Source of the DNA: Sharpea azabuensis DSM 18934
Lineage (GTDB): Bacteria; Bacillota_I; Bacilli_A; Erysipelotrichales; Coprobacillaceae
Length of the DNA stretch: 57,702 nt
Direction of reading: 5' to 3'
NCBI RefSeq assembly: GCF_000702165.1
Contig: NZ_JNKU01000012.1
Location: 1-57,702, forward strand
A program made the position numbers and the translations under genes. Below, one piece after another: positions 37,863 to 47,203 of the stretch. How positions within the stretch are numbered: the first letter of the stretch is position 1; each line of letters begins with the position of its first letter. The notes beneath the pieces are model-generated. The model did not search any database. It was not told the DNA's origin and was given only the letters and a program-made list of their open reading frames with translations.

Positions 37863-38573
37863 TTAGGACAATGTTTTTATAAGATAAGTAAGTTTTTCAA
37901 TAATCGCCACAGTGACAAGCTGGGAAGTACTGATAAACTGCTGATCACGTTTGATTGTGAGTGGATATGCAATAGTCCAGTCACATAGCTTAGCCAGATC
38001 ACTCGATAAATTAGCTGTGATGGCTATGGAAAATTGTCCACTTTCATTATCTTTGGAAACAAGTGTTGCTAGATCTAGTATTTCTTTTGTATTTCCACTT
38101 ATTGATAGAAAGATATCTGCTCTTTGTTTAACCATGGAAGCATTGATGAAGAAGGGGTCACTTGATGAAAAGGCAAAGAGCCCAGCTTCTGCTAGCTTTC
38201 TTGCCCCATAAGCTGCGATTGAGGCCGAAGCCCCAATGCCATGAAAGATAATCGCATTTGTTTCTTTCAAGAGCCCTGCAATCTCATAGAGCTTCTCTTC
38301 ATAATAATCATCTTCAAGATGCTTTAGGGCTTTGATGATTTCAGTCAGATCATATGAAAGATCAACAGACTCATCTTCTTTTAAAGAAAATTTGTATTCC
38401 TGAAAGCTTTTATAACCCATTTTTGTGATTAGTCTTAAGATTGTCGCGGTTGAGATATGTGTTTGTTTTGCGATATCTCTTAGTGACATATAGCTAATGA
38501 GTTGTTGATGGGTATTGAGAAATTGATAAGCTTCTCGTTCTTTGTTTGTAAGCTTCGAAAGATCAGGATGCAT
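37863..38573 (-). CDS. RpiR family transcriptional regulator, second copy
   Basis: A regulator of about 236 residues with an N-terminal helix-turn-helix (SLRDIAKQTHISTATILRLI) and a C-terminal SIS domain (IIFHGIGASASIAAYGARKL and IFLSISGNTKEILDLA). It is a distant relative of the 32697-33413 regulator. I choose ATG 38571-38573 with GAGG upstream; it lies inside the end of the Gx-transporter gene (11-base overlap). It closes the overlapping unit from the alpha/beta hydrolase onward. The sugar-phosphate effector is unknown. Confidence 0.88.
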   Translation of the reverse strand: MHPDLSKLTNKEREAYQFLNTHQQLISYMSLRDIAKQTHISTATILRLITKMGYKSFQEYKFSLKEDESVDLSYDLTEIIKALKHLEDDYYEEKLYEIAGLLKETNAIIFHGIGASASIAAYGARKLAEAGLFAFSSSDPFFINASMVKQRADIFLSISGNTKEILDLATLVSKDNESGQFSIAITANLSSDLAKLCDWTIAYPLTIKRDQQFISTSQLVTVAIIEKLTYLIKTLS

Positions 38574-39060
38574 GATGAATACCTCGCTTAAGTCTCTTTG
38601 TCGCAATTTCACTGACTTTGCCAGTCAAAATACCAGTGATGATGGACATGATAATCATGATGCCTAAATAAGGCATGAAGGCCGATGATGTCAAGAAGAA
38701 TGAGAGAACAAGAATTTGCCCCACACTATGAGCGATAGCACACATGACGCCAGTAAACATGAAGGAACTATGTTTATAAACCGTCATCAACATGAGACTT
38801 GATAAAGTCACACCCCCAACACTCATCCACCAGGGATAGCTAAGAATAATCCCAGAAAGAAGTCCTGAGACAACAACCCTCAAGAAATTCACAAAAAGCA
38901 TTTCCTTCACACCATAGATATGCACAACAATCAAAGCCATAATATTAGCCATACCGATACGAACACCTAAAGGCAAAGCAAGCATATTTTCAATCATATT
39001 CAAAACAATCGCCATGGCTGAAAGCATGGCGAGAAAACTCATTGATCGTGTTTTATTCAT
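38563..39060 (-). CDS. Gx transporter family protein (heptaprenyl diphosphate synthase component I-like)
   Basis: A 165-residue protein of the Hpre_diP_synt_I family, an ECF-S-component-like membrane protein with about five membrane segments. Visible parts are the N-terminal MLSAMAIVLNMIENMLALPL, GVRIGMANIMALIVVHIYG and FVNFLRVVVSGLLSGIILSY. Despite the old name, these proteins are now thought to be substrate-binding membrane subunits. No flavin-transferase ApbE or NusG-like partner is present here. It overlaps the HD gene by 8 bases. Confidence 0.88.
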   Translation of the reverse strand: MNKTRSMSFLAMLSAMAIVLNMIENMLALPLGVRIGMANIMALIVVHIYGVKEMLFVNFLRVVVSGLLSGIILSYPWWMSVGGVTLSSLMLMTVYKHSSFMFTGVMCAIAHSVGQILVLSFFLTSSAFMPYLGIMIIMSIITGILTGKVSEIATKRLKRGIHHAS

Positions 39061-39817
39061 GAATGTAACGTAATGCTTCCTGTCTTAATGCTTCATATTT
39101 CTGTCTAACGTCTTCTCTTGCAGGAGTAAGTCGGTTGAATGAACGATTGATATAATCATTTTCTAAGACATATTGCTTGCTTTCAGGAAAGTTAAAGTCA
39201 TAAATAAAGGCAACGAGGGAAACCCACATATCAATATGACTCTGACGATCAGGGCCATAGATAAGATGATGATGCATAAAATCATCATAGACTTTATCAG
39301 TAATATCTTCTTGAAGAATGGTATCAAGAGGGGCATGCAATAATGTTTCTACTTTTTCTGTTTCTTTGACCCTGAAGTTATCAAGCTTATCCGTATCACG
39401 GATGAGCTTGATATAAAACATTGTATGATCATCATAGGATGAACTGACTTGAAATTTATTGTGCTGTTCGATGGCATGACGAATGATATCATCATATTGA
39501 TCATCTTCTACAAATGAGCGTATAAGTCCATCCTTAAAGAGTATATCACTACCTAGCTGAGCATGATCAATGGTCTGATAGTCAATATAGCTGCCATAAC
39601 GGACAAACTGTTCAAAGCGTCCAATATCATGCAATAAGGCAATCAGTTCACCAAGAGCTTTGTCATCACCTTTTATATGACGCTTGTCACAAATATAATC
39701 AGTAAGCTTGATGACTTCATAGGTATGAACAATCTTCAAACGAATTTCATCTACATGCACATCATAATGTCCAACATAGTCTTTAAAGGCGACTCTAGCC
39801 TTCTGCATATCAATCAC
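39053..39817 (-). CDS. HD-domain phosphohydrolase
   Basis: A 254-residue metal-dependent HD protein. The metal ligands are seen as His in VHTYEVIKLTDYI, the HD pair in IALLHDIGRFEQF (about residue 90), and downstream histidines in DDIIRHAIEQHNKF with Asp in LIRDTDKLDN. Substrates in this group are nucleotides or cyclic nucleotides; none can be assigned. The start is GTG (39815-39817) with GGAG 7 bases upstream, overlapping the aroD stop. Confidence 0.87.
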   Translation of the reverse strand: MIDMQKARVAFKDYVGHYDVHVDEIRLKIVHTYEVIKLTDYICDKRHIKGDDKALGELIALLHDIGRFEQFVRYGSYIDYQTIDHAQLGSDILFKDGLIRSFVEDDQYDDIIRHAIEQHNKFQVSSSYDDHTMFYIKLIRDTDKLDNFRVKETEKVETLLHAPLDTILQEDITDKVYDDFMHHHLIYGPDRQSHIDMWVSLVAFIYDFNFPESKQYVLENDYINRSFNRLTPAREDVRQKYEALRQEALRYIHE

Positions 39818-40583
39818 AATGAAGCTCCTTCAAGAACTGATAAAGTTCATCAAGTGCAATCTGTCCTGGTGCACTCGCTTTGCCAGCAGTCCCAAAAGTC
39901 ATCACGGATCCAGTTATTTCCCCGGAAATTCGCGATATCTTGCCCAAGTCACCCATGCTCATAGTAATCAGTGGACGGTTAATACGTTGACTCATTTCTG
40001 TCGTTACTTTCATAAGACGCATCACATCAATACGATCATGGGGCATAACAGCTAGCTTCAAGATATCCCCACCTAGGACATGCATTGTTGAAAGCATTTC
40101 ACGCATATCATCATTGCTTGGTGTTTCTTCAAAGTTATGGGATGAAATAATGGATACAACATCATGCTCTTCACATAAATCACAAAGACTCAAGACTACT
40201 CCATGACTATGACTTGCTTCAATATCAACTAGGTCGGCTGTATGACTGGTGATAATGGATGTTAAGGCTAATGAATAATGATCATCATCAAGATCCACTT
40301 CTCCCCCTTCTTGTCGAGTGCGAATTGTGGCAAGAATTGGACGTGTTGTCTCATGTCTGATTTTTCCTAACAATTCTACAGAATCCCCAAAGGCAAGCCC
40401 TTCATAATAATCCAAGCGCACTTCGAGTATATCCCAGTTTGAAAGACTTTCGTAGTGTTCTACTGTTTGTAGGATTTCTTCTTCTGTTTTCCCCACGACA
40501 GGTAAACAGATTTTTGGCATCCCTTCACCTAAGATGACATCTTTGACTTGAACAACGGGATGATTAGTTTTGATGACTTGCAT
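39810..40583 (-). CDS. aroD: 3-dehydroquinate dehydratase, type I
   Basis: Class I, Schiff-base enzyme of the shikimate pathway, 257 residues. It has EVRLDYYEG, PILATIRTRQEGGE, the catalytic His in SSHNFEETP (about residue 146), the Schiff-base Lys in DILKLAVMPH (about residue 172) and MSMGDLGKISRISGEITGSV with FGTAGKASAPGQ at the end. It sits among genes unrelated to aromatic synthesis. It starts within the end of the upstream hydrolase gene (20-base overlap). Confidence 0.95.
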   Translation of the reverse strand: MQVIKTNHPVVQVKDVILGEGMPKICLPVVGKTEEEILQTVEHYESLSNWDILEVRLDYYEGLAFGDSVELLGKIRHETTRPILATIRTRQEGGEVDLDDDHYSLALTSIITSHTADLVDIEASHSHGVVLSLCDLCEEHDVVSIISSHNFEETPSNDDMREMLSTMHVLGGDILKLAVMPHDRIDVMRLMKVTTEMSQRINRPLITMSMGDLGKISRISGEITGSVMTFGTAGKASAPGQIALDELYQFLKELHCD

Positions 40584-41247
40584 ATAGGAACCCCCTGATT
40601 TCTTTTAATACATTGTTATAAGCATCTTCGAGTAGAAAATGTGAAGAATTCTCCATCACATGACTGACACAATAAGGCAGACTTTCCCCAATAAAACGGA
40701 TATCACTTGCTTTAATCATGTCATTTTCGCCTGACATAAGTAAAGCAGGTATCTTTAAGCTATGTAAATAATCATAGTCAAAATGTGGTTCTTTCAACAT
40801 GAACTGAGTCAGCTTAAACATGCGTCTAGCCTTCTTATTATAAATCATAAAAATAGGTAAAAGAATGAGCTGAGAAATCATTCCAATACGATAAATAGCC
40901 TTAATACCTTTTGGTGTACTATTGGGTGAAAGCAAGATCATACTCTTCATGCGTTCATCCATGCCAGCAAGTGTTAAGGCTATATTAGCCCCATCACTAA
41001 AACCAATTACATCATAAGCTTTTAAATGTAATTCATCCGCTACATTTTTCACGTCCAAGGCAAACTGATTCAAGCTCACTTCTCCACTCTTGATCGATTT
41101 ACCATGATATCTTGTATCAATCGCAATAAGACGATATTGATTTTCTAGATCACCAATCAGTCGATCATAGATTTTTCGATTTTCTTGATTGCCATGTAAA
41201 AGCAGAATAGGAAAGCCTTTGCCATGGTCTTCATAATAAATTTCCAT
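40564..41247 (-). CDS. Alpha/beta hydrolase
   Basis: A 227-residue alpha/beta-fold hydrolase. It has the oxyanion HG in PILLLHGNQENRKI (about residue 20) and IDTRYHGKS. The nucleophile elbow reads GFSDGAN (Ser near residue 86), with Asp in LLMSGENDMIKAS and His in VMENSSHFLLED. The elbow GxSxG is intact as G-F-S-D-G. Substrate unknown. It is the first gene of the overlapping unit with aroD, HD, Gx transporter and RpiR. Confidence 0.88.
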   Translation of the reverse strand: MEIYYEDHGKGFPILLLHGNQENRKIYDRLIGDLENQYRLIAIDTRYHGKSIKSGEVSLNQFALDVKNVADELHLKAYDVIGFSDGANIALTLAGMDERMKSMILLSPNSTPKGIKAIYRIGMISQLILLPIFMIYNKKARRMFKLTQFMLKEPHFDYDYLHSLKIPALLMSGENDMIKASDIRFIGESLPYCVSHVMENSSHFLLEDAYNNVLKEIRGFLYASHQN

Positions 41248-41314
41248 TCTATCACCTTATGTGTATTGTACATTTCTTTGTGCCTATAGACAAGTTCTCT
41301 CTTCTCTCCCCAAC

Positions 41315-41340
41315 CAAAAAAATCAGCACTAAGGCTGATT
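41315..41340 (-). terminator. Terminator after the Pr6Pr pseudogene
   Basis: The stem AATCAGC/GCTGATT with a CTTAGT loop is followed by T7 on the minus strand. Confidence 0.88.
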
Positions 41341-41341
41341 C

Positions 41342-41892
41342 TTATTTCATCTTGACAAAGCGCATAATATACCCCAGTCCCACATAACATATGGTAATAA
41401 TCCCAACGTGAGTCAAAAGACTCAACCAGCCATTTTGACTCACATTTAAGAAGAAATAAGGAAATGGTGACGCTTTTTCGTGAGGAATAGCCATTGACTC
41501 AATTCTGCAAACACGCTGAGTATACAATAGACCATGGGAAAGATAGCCCAAATCAGTGGATCACGTTGACGATAGTACGTCTTATCATCAAATATCAGCC
41601 AATCAAAAATCACCATTAAAGGAATGATTTCATGCATGACCAGATTTCTTATTTGAAAGATCTGATGGGTTGTTTGTTGGGGCAGTAATAAGAGATTGTA
41701 GATCACAAAAGTTAATGTGATGGCAATTATCACACCTGTTTTAATGCGTAGTTCACGATTTGTAAGGGGCTTATTCTTTAGGACAAGATAAGCATAAAAA
41801 CCCATCACAACGAAATTGGGTAAATAGGTATAATAGCGTAAATGATAAAAATCACTGGGAAATAAAGCCACTAACCCAATAAAACCAAGCAA
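41342..41892 (-). pseudogene. Pr6Pr family membrane protein, frameshifted
   Basis: Two overlapping frames together make one Pr6Pr protein. The first (to 41446) ends after the family motif RNLVMHEIIPLMVIFDWLIF with RQRDPLIWAIFPMVY. The second (to 41342) resumes with PFPYFFLNVSQNGWLSLL and the last membrane segment. The break lies near 41490-41520. There is also no clear ATG and ribosome site at the 5' end: the frame is open to about 41930 with only a TTG at 41892. Likely a decayed gene, with its terminator still in place. Confidence 0.8.
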
Positions 41893-41983
41893 TACGAAAA
41901 TCCAGCGATAAATATATTCTTTGATATTTATAATGTCTTCCCAGGCTATTCTAGCACAAACATTATGAATATCTAAGTCAGTA

Positions 41984-42014
41984 TAAAAAAAAGAAAGAGC
42001 TATTGTGCTCTTTC
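41984..42014 (-). terminator. Terminator after the V-ATPase operon
   Basis: The stem GAAAGAGC/GCTCTTTC is followed by a T-rich run on the minus strand. It overlaps the end of ntpD. Confidence 0.9.
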
Positions 42015-42617
42015 CTTCTGTGATTTGATGACTTTTTGTACTGAGAAACTTTCTCTTTCCTTTTCTTCAAGCGATTCAGAAATCATCTTAACGGTCTTTT
42101 CGAATTGTGGAATGGAAATATTCTTTAAGGCATTAGATCTTGTCGATGTCTGACGAATAGCATTGGCTAGACGGTAAACTGAGTTTTCAATTTCTGCTAG
42201 CTTGACAGTTAATTCTTTGACATCGCTAAAACATTTATAAGCATAGTCTACTTTAGAGTTGGCCTGCTCAAATCCATAGTCTAAATTTAATTTACTTTCC
42301 TCATAATCAATACGAGGTAATTCCACACCCATAACCGAACGATATTTGACATGAATGCCATAATCCACTGGTACATCTTCAACAATATCCGAAATAATAC
42401 CGAGTGAAATATTGGCTTCCTGAAGAGCATGATAGGCAAGATTATATTTATCCGTAATCTGATCACGGATCAGTTTCACATCATCTAGTAATCCCATCAT
42501 TTCCTTAATCAAAACATTTCTCTTCTTATCAAGAAGATTATAACCCATCTTGGCAAGAGCCAGAGATTTCTGGGTTGCCATTAAGTTGGATTTTGTAGGT
42601 GTTACATTCTGTGCCAT
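42000..42617 (-). CDS. ntpD: V-type ATPase subunit D
   Basis: Central-stalk (rotor) subunit of the V/A-type ATPase, a 205-residue long coiled-coil protein. The N-terminus VTPTKSNLMATQKSLALAKMGYNLLDKKRNVL and the C-terminal helix with RQTSTRSNALKNISIPQFEKTVKMI are typical. It couples rotation of the membrane ring to the A3B3 head. Its start codon shares a base with the ntpB stop. It is the last gene of the operon; no ntpH/J genes follow. Confidence 0.93.
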   Translation of the reverse strand: MAQNVTPTKSNLMATQKSLALAKMGYNLLDKKRNVLIKEMMGLLDDVKLIRDQITDKYNLAYHALQEANISLGIISDIVEDVPVDYGIHVKYRSVMGVELPRIDYEESKLNLDYGFEQANSKVDYAYKCFSDVKELTVKLAEIENSVYRLANAIRQTSTRSNALKNISIPQFEKTVKMISESLEEKERESFSVQKVIKSQKERAQ

Positions 42618-44056
42618 TATTTAACTGCTTCCTGTAGTTCTTTGATGACACCATCTTCTTGAAGATTAAAGCTGCGAACAGCCTTATCATGATCATAGAA
42701 CTGATCAAGAACCTTGTCATCAACACGGTCTAAGGCATTTCTTGGAAGTACGGAAAGTAGATTCCAGCCTAGATCCAATGTTTCTTCAATACTACGATTG
42801 GCTTCAAATCCCTGATTAAGGAAATATTCTTCGAATAAACGACCAAATTCCATGAACTTCTTATCTGTTGCACTTAATTCATCTTCACCAATAACGGAAG
42901 TAAGCGAACGGACTTCCTGGACATGGGCATAAGCCGCAAATAACTGGTTGGCAACATCCTGGTGGTCTTTTCTTGTATAACCTTCACCAATACCATCCTT
43001 CATCAAACGAGAAAGAGATGGAAGAACATCAACAGGTGGGAAAATACCCTTCTGGTTAAGTTCTGGTGATAATGAAATCTGACCCTCAGTAATATATCCT
43101 GTTAAGTCAGGTACTGGGTGGGTAATATCATTATTAGGCATTGTCAAAATTGGAATCTGAGTTACTGAGCCCTTGGCATCAGCTGAAATACCAGCTCTTT
43201 CATAAAGTGAAGCTAAGTCAGAGTAGAGGTAACCTGGGTAACCTTTACGTGAAGGGATTTCACCTTTAGAAGATGAGAATTCACGAATAGCTTCACAATA
43301 AGAAGTCACATCCGTATAAATAACAAGAACATGATAATTCTTTTCAAAAGCAAGATATTCTGCTGCTGTCAAAGCACAACGAGGTGTTAAGATACGTTCG
43401 ATAATTGGATCATTAGCCAAGTTTAAGAACATGACAACATGATCCATGATACCAGCTTCTTCAAATGATTTTCTGAAGTAGTTGGCAACGTCATTTGTGA
43501 CACCCATTGCCGCAAAAACAACCGCAAAGCCCTGGTTCTTATCGGTAATCTGGGCTTGTTTGACAATCTGAACAGCTAACTGGTTATGAGGTAAACCTGA
43601 GCCTGAGAAGATTGGTAATTTCTGCCCACGAATCAATGTCATTAAGGCATCAATTGAAGAAATACCTGTATTAATGTAGTTTCTTGGATAAACACGGGCA
43701 ACTGGATTCAATGGCTGACCATTGATGTCCTTGCTTTCTTCGGCATAGATTTCACCCATGCCATCAATTGGCTTACCGGCCCCAGAGAATACTCTTCCAA
43801 GCATTTCCATTGAGACTGGTAATTCCATTGGATGACCTAAAAGTCTCGTTCTTGTATTCTTAAGTGAAAGGGCATTTGTCCCTTCAAAGACCTGAATAAC
43901 AACTCTTTCCCCTTCAACTTGAACGATACGTCCAGATCTTGTCGTACCATTTTCTAACTGTAGTTCGACCATTTCATCGTAATGTGCATCTTTGACATGA
44001 TCCAATACGACTAATGAGCCATTAATATCATCTAATCCGATATACTGTAAAGCCAT
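42617..44056 (-). CDS. ntpB: V-type ATPase subunit B (non-catalytic nucleotide-binding)
   Basis: Regulatory B subunit of the A3B3 head, about 479 residues. It has the PINPVARVYPRNYI-like NPVARVYPRNYINTGISSID, SGSGLPHNQLA in place of a Walker A, and the C-terminal LDLGWNLLSVLPRN. I choose ATG 44054-44056 (MALQYIGLDD) with AGGAGG upstream; the longer frame would run into the end of ntpA. About 20 residues longer than the E. hirae subunit. Confidence 0.94.
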   Translation of the reverse strand: MALQYIGLDDINGSLVVLDHVKDAHYDEMVELQLENGTTRSGRIVQVEGERVVIQVFEGTNALSLKNTRTRLLGHPMELPVSMEMLGRVFSGAGKPIDGMGEIYAEESKDINGQPLNPVARVYPRNYINTGISSIDALMTLIRGQKLPIFSGSGLPHNQLAVQIVKQAQITDKNQGFAVVFAAMGVTNDVANYFRKSFEEAGIMDHVVMFLNLANDPIIERILTPRCALTAAEYLAFEKNYHVLVIYTDVTSYCEAIREFSSSKGEIPSRKGYPGYLYSDLASLYERAGISADAKGSVTQIPILTMPNNDITHPVPDLTGYITEGQISLSPELNQKGIFPPVDVLPSLSRLMKDGIGEGYTRKDHQDVANQLFAAYAHVQEVRSLTSVIGEDELSATDKKFMEFGRLFEEYFLNQGFEANRSIEETLDLGWNLLSVLPRNALDRVDDKVLDQFYDHDKAVRSFNLQEDGVIKELQEAVK

Positions 44057-44066
44057 ATTATTCCTC

Positions 44067-45818
44067 CTATTCAATGGATGCACAGATCTTGTCGATCTTT
44101 GTATAGTAATTATCAAAGAGTGCTAAATTATCATTTGGCACATCATATTTCATCTTTGTGACTTCATCAAAGATACCTGTTTCAACAACTTCACGAATTG
44201 GCTTGCCTTCATCAACAACTTCCTTAGCCTTCTTATAGAGGTAAAGAATAACTTCCATCATCTTGAACTGTTTTTCAAGAGGTACGAATGTATCATCCTT
44301 ATGGAAGGCATTCTGCTGAAGGTAACCAACACGAACAACTCTCGCAATTTCAATCATCAGCTTCTGATCATCTGGTAAGACATCAGAACCCATTAACTGG
44401 ACGATTTCCATCAATCTTGCTTCTTCAGCAAGAATTCTTTGGAGTTCCTGACGATCACGCATGAACTCAGGATCGACATTCTTGGCATACCATCTTTCGA
44501 CATCAGGGATATATTCTGAATAGCTCTGTGTCCAGTTGATGGCAAAATAGTGACGCGCATAAGCAAGAGCCTTATCTAGAGCCCAGAATGTACGTACGAA
44601 ACGCTTTGTATTCTGAGTAACTGGTTCGGAGAAGTCGCCGCCCTGTGGTGAAACGGCACCGATAATTGTAACGGAACCATTTGTACCATTGAGATTTTCC
44701 ACATAACCTGCACGTTCATAGAACTGCGCTAGACGTGATGGTAAGTAAGCTGGGAAACCTTCTTCAGCAGGCATTTCTTCTAGACGACCAGAGATTTCAC
44801 GAAGCGCTTCAGCCCAACGTGAAGTCGAGTCAGCCATGATGGCAACATGATAACCCATATCACGGTAATATTCCGCAAGTGTTACACCTGTATAAATAGA
44901 TGCTTCACGGGCTGCAACTGGCATATTGGATGTATTCGCAATAAGAACAGTACGGTCTACTAATGGATGACCACTCTTAGGGTCAATCAGTTCCTGGAAT
45001 TCTTCAAGAACCTGAGTCATTTCATTTCCACGTTCACCACAACCAATATAAACAATGATATCGGCATCACACCATTTGGCAATCTGGTGCTGTGTCATTG
45101 TCTTACCAGTACCAAATCCACCTGGGATGGCTGCTGCACCACCCTTGGCAATTGGGAAGAGTGTATCAAGAACACGCTGACCTGTTACAAGAGGCATTGA
45201 GATTGGTAGTCTCTTATTGACAGGACGACTTGTCTTAATTGGCCATTTTTGACAAAGTGTTAATTCTTTATCACCATCTTCAGTTTCAAGAACAACAACT
45301 GTATCATGAATACGATACATGCCATTTTCTTTAACTGATTTAACAGTACCTTTCATATAAGGAGGTACCATTAACTTATGCGTAATCAATCCTGTTTCAG
45401 GAACAGTCGCATAGACATCCCCACCAACAAGATGATCACCGGGCTTAACTGTTAAAGTCACATCCCATAACTTCTTAACATCCAATGGATCAACAGCACT
45501 ACCAGTAGGAATAAAAGCCCCACTGCTTTCACGAATAGCCTGTAATGGTCTTTCAATACCATCATAGATATTCTTTAAGATACCAGGACCCAATGTTAAG
45601 GAAATAGGTTCACCCGTTCCTTCCACAGGTTCTCCAGGCTGAAGCATACTTGTCTCTTCATAGACCTGGATTGTTGTTTCATCACGGCTGACAGAAATAA
45701 CTTCCCCCATCAGCTTCTTCTTACCAACATAAACCATTTCCATCATTGAAAATGATTTTGTATTTCTAACCTTGACAACGGGTCCGTTAATTGAATAGAT
45801 GACATCTTGATTATTCAT
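44067..45818 (-). CDS. ntpA: V-type ATPase subunit A (catalytic)
   Basis: Catalytic subunit, 583 residues, hydrolysing or making ATP. It has the P-loop [12 protein letters not shown] (about residue 235), [15 protein letters not shown] with the catalytic glutamate, and [27 protein letters not shown]. The non-homologous insert of about 80 residues typical of V/A-type A subunits precedes the P-loop. GGGGG stands before the ATG. Confidence 0.96.
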   Translation of the reverse strand: MNNQDVIYSINGPVVKVRNTKSFSMMEMVYVGKKKLMGEVISVSRDETTIQVYEETSMLQPGEPVEGTGEPISLTLGPGILKNIYDGIERPLQAIRESSGAFIPTGSAVDPLDVKKLWDVTLTVKPGDHLVGGDVYATVPETGLITHKLMVPPYMKGTVKSVKENGMYRIHDTVVVLETEDGDKELTLCQKWPIKTSRPVNKRLPISMPLVTGQRVLDTLFPIAKGGAAAIPGGFGTGKTMTQHQIAKWCDADIIVYIGCGERGNEMTQVLEEFQELIDPKSGHPLVDRTVLIANTSNMPVAAREASIYTGVTLAEYYRDMGYHVAIMADSTSRWAEALREISGRLEEMPAEEGFPAYLPSRLAQFYERAGYVENLNGTNGSVTIIGAVSPQGGDFSEPVTQNTKRFVRTFWALDKALAYARHYFAINWTQSYSEYIPDVERWYAKNVDPEFMRDRQELQRILAEEARLMEIVQLMGSDVLPDDQKLMIEIARVVRVGYLQQNAFHKDDTFVPLEKQFKMMEVILYLYKKAKEVVDEGKPIREVVETGIFDEVTKMKYDVPNDNLALFDNYYTKIDKICASIE

Positions 45819-45831
45819 TCGTTACCCCCTT

Positions 45832-46425
45832 CTACTTAATGACAAGTCCAGAATTTTTATTAAACCATTCATGCTGAGCTTTTAAAGCTTCATCCAATGT
45901 TTCATTGACAACTAAAGCAGAAAGCTTGTCTTCAACAATCAAACCACCTAATTGAATACGATCTGATGCTTTCACTTCAATCTGCTTGCCATAAGCTTTT
46001 ACTAATTGATCAGCTAATTTGAGATCAGCATCGCGGACATACATCACAGCTTCTTCAAACTGTGCCTCACTTGCCTGCTTAGCTTTCTTTTCTAAATAAG
46101 TAACATATTCATCTGATTCAACAAAAGCATGTAATTGATCTTCTACAGTCTTAAAGATTGTATTGACATATTCATCACGCTTTTCAATCAGTTTTTTCAT
46201 TCTTTCGCTATTAACCTGAGAAATTTCTGTAGCTGCTTCAGAATGCATTTCTTCAAGTTCCTGTTTTAAACGTAAATCAGCATTCTTCTTAGCTTCTTGC
46301 TGCATTGTGACCAAAGCATCATCTTCAGACTTCTTGACATCTGCTAAGATGGCATTGACTTCTTCTTTTGATTCTTCAGCAATTTCCTTCTTCATGTCAG
46401 CGAAGATTCTTTCTATATCTTGCAT
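45832..46425 (-). CDS. ntpE: V-type ATPase subunit E
   Basis: Peripheral-stalk subunit of 197 residues. A long charged N-terminal helix (from about 1-100, rich in Lys/Glu) pairs with the small NtpF-type subunit. The C-terminal globular part ends in GGLIVEDKLSALVVNETLDEAL, the usual E-subunit signature. GGAGA precedes the ATG. Confidence 0.88.
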   Translation of the reverse strand: MQDIERIFADMKKEIAEESKEEVNAILADVKKSEDDALVTMQQEAKKNADLRLKQELEEMHSEAATEISQVNSERMKKLIEKRDEYVNTIFKTVEDQLHAFVESDEYVTYLEKKAKQASEAQFEEAVMYVRDADLKLADQLVKAYGKQIEVKASDRIQLGGLIVEDKLSALVVNETLDEALKAQHEWFNKNSGLVIK

Positions 46426-46435
46426 TTCACATCTC

Positions 46436-46744
46436 CTATAGTTTTACACCAATCGCTTCAGATACATAACCATCAATAGCTTCACCAATCTTGCTTTCAC
46501 CATGACGGTCAGGGATTTCTGTAATAAGCGGTTTAGGCTGTTTCAATTTGATTTCAGAGATAACATCGGGTGCCAATTCAATCAGTTTGGTCGTAACAAG
46601 AATGATTGCGATATCTTTTTCCTGCATTTTCTCTTTTAATAAATTCAGGAAATCATGTCTCGTATGGACAACCTGCCCTTCGATACCAACCAATCGCATA
46701 CCTGTTAAGGTATCGATGTTATCACTGATTAAATAGAACTTCAA
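46436..46744 (-). CDS. ntpG: V-type ATPase subunit F
   Basis: A 102-residue central-stalk subunit (NtpG in Enterococcus naming). It has the Rossmann-like fold seen in LISDNIDTLTGMRLVGIEG and IAIILVTTKLIELAPDVI, ending in GYVSEAIGVKL. Start is TTG (46742-46744) with GAGGGG upstream, an uncommon start that may lower its output relative to its neighbours. Confidence 0.88.
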   Translation of the reverse strand: MKFYLISDNIDTLTGMRLVGIEGQVVHTRHDFLNLLKEKMQEKDIAIILVTTKLIELAPDVISEIKLKQPKPLITEIPDRHGESKIGEAIDGYVSEAIGVKL

Positions 46745-46756
46745 TTTAATCCCCTC

Positions 46757-47179
46757 TTATAACTGGTTGATAATCAAGATAGAAATTAATAGACCATAGA
46801 TGGCAACACCTTCACCTAAGGCAACGAAGATTAATGAACGACCGAAGTTTTCAGCATTTTCAGAGAATGCACCAATAGCAGCAGGGGCAGCAGCAGCAAC
46901 GGCAATACCAGCACCAAGAGCTGACATACCAGTAGCTAAAGCAGCAGCTAAGAAACCAAGACCCTGAGCAATTGTACCAGTGATAGCTGAACCAGCAGCG
47001 AATACTGGTGCATTCGCAACACCTAAGAATAATACTAAAGCAGCAGCACCAACAACACCTGAGATATGTAAGTCAAGTCTCTTCTTCGCACTATTGACAC
47101 TTGCTTCTCCTTTGAACACCTTGATTAATGGTAATGATAATGCAACAACAACGATTGCAGGTAAAATAAATGTTAACAT
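46757..47179 (-). CDS. ntpK: V-type ATPase subunit K (membrane rotor proteolipid)
   Basis: A 140-residue ring subunit with four membrane segments. The third and fourth (GLGFLAAALATGMSALGAGI and FVALGEGVAIYGLLISILII) form the functional hairpin, with the ion-binding Glu in ALGEGVAIYG. The first two segments lack the matching acidic residue and the glycine-rich pattern. The Enterococcus protein is slightly longer, with a better-conserved first hairpin. Ion choice (Na+ or H+) is not settled by sequence alone. Confidence 0.92.
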   Translation of the reverse strand: MLTFILPAIVVVALSLPLIKVFKGEASVNSAKKRLDLHISGVVGAAALVLFLGVANAPVFAAGSAITGTIAQGLGFLAAALATGMSALGAGIAVAAAAPAAIGAFSENAENFGRSLIFVALGEGVAIYGLLISILIINQL

Positions 47180-47203
47180 GTTTTTCTCTCCTCTTTTTCC
47201 TTT

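Noticed and set aside
41342-41551. 69-codon frame as an independent small gene
   Set aside because: Its sequence continues the Pr6Pr family pattern broken in the upstream frame.
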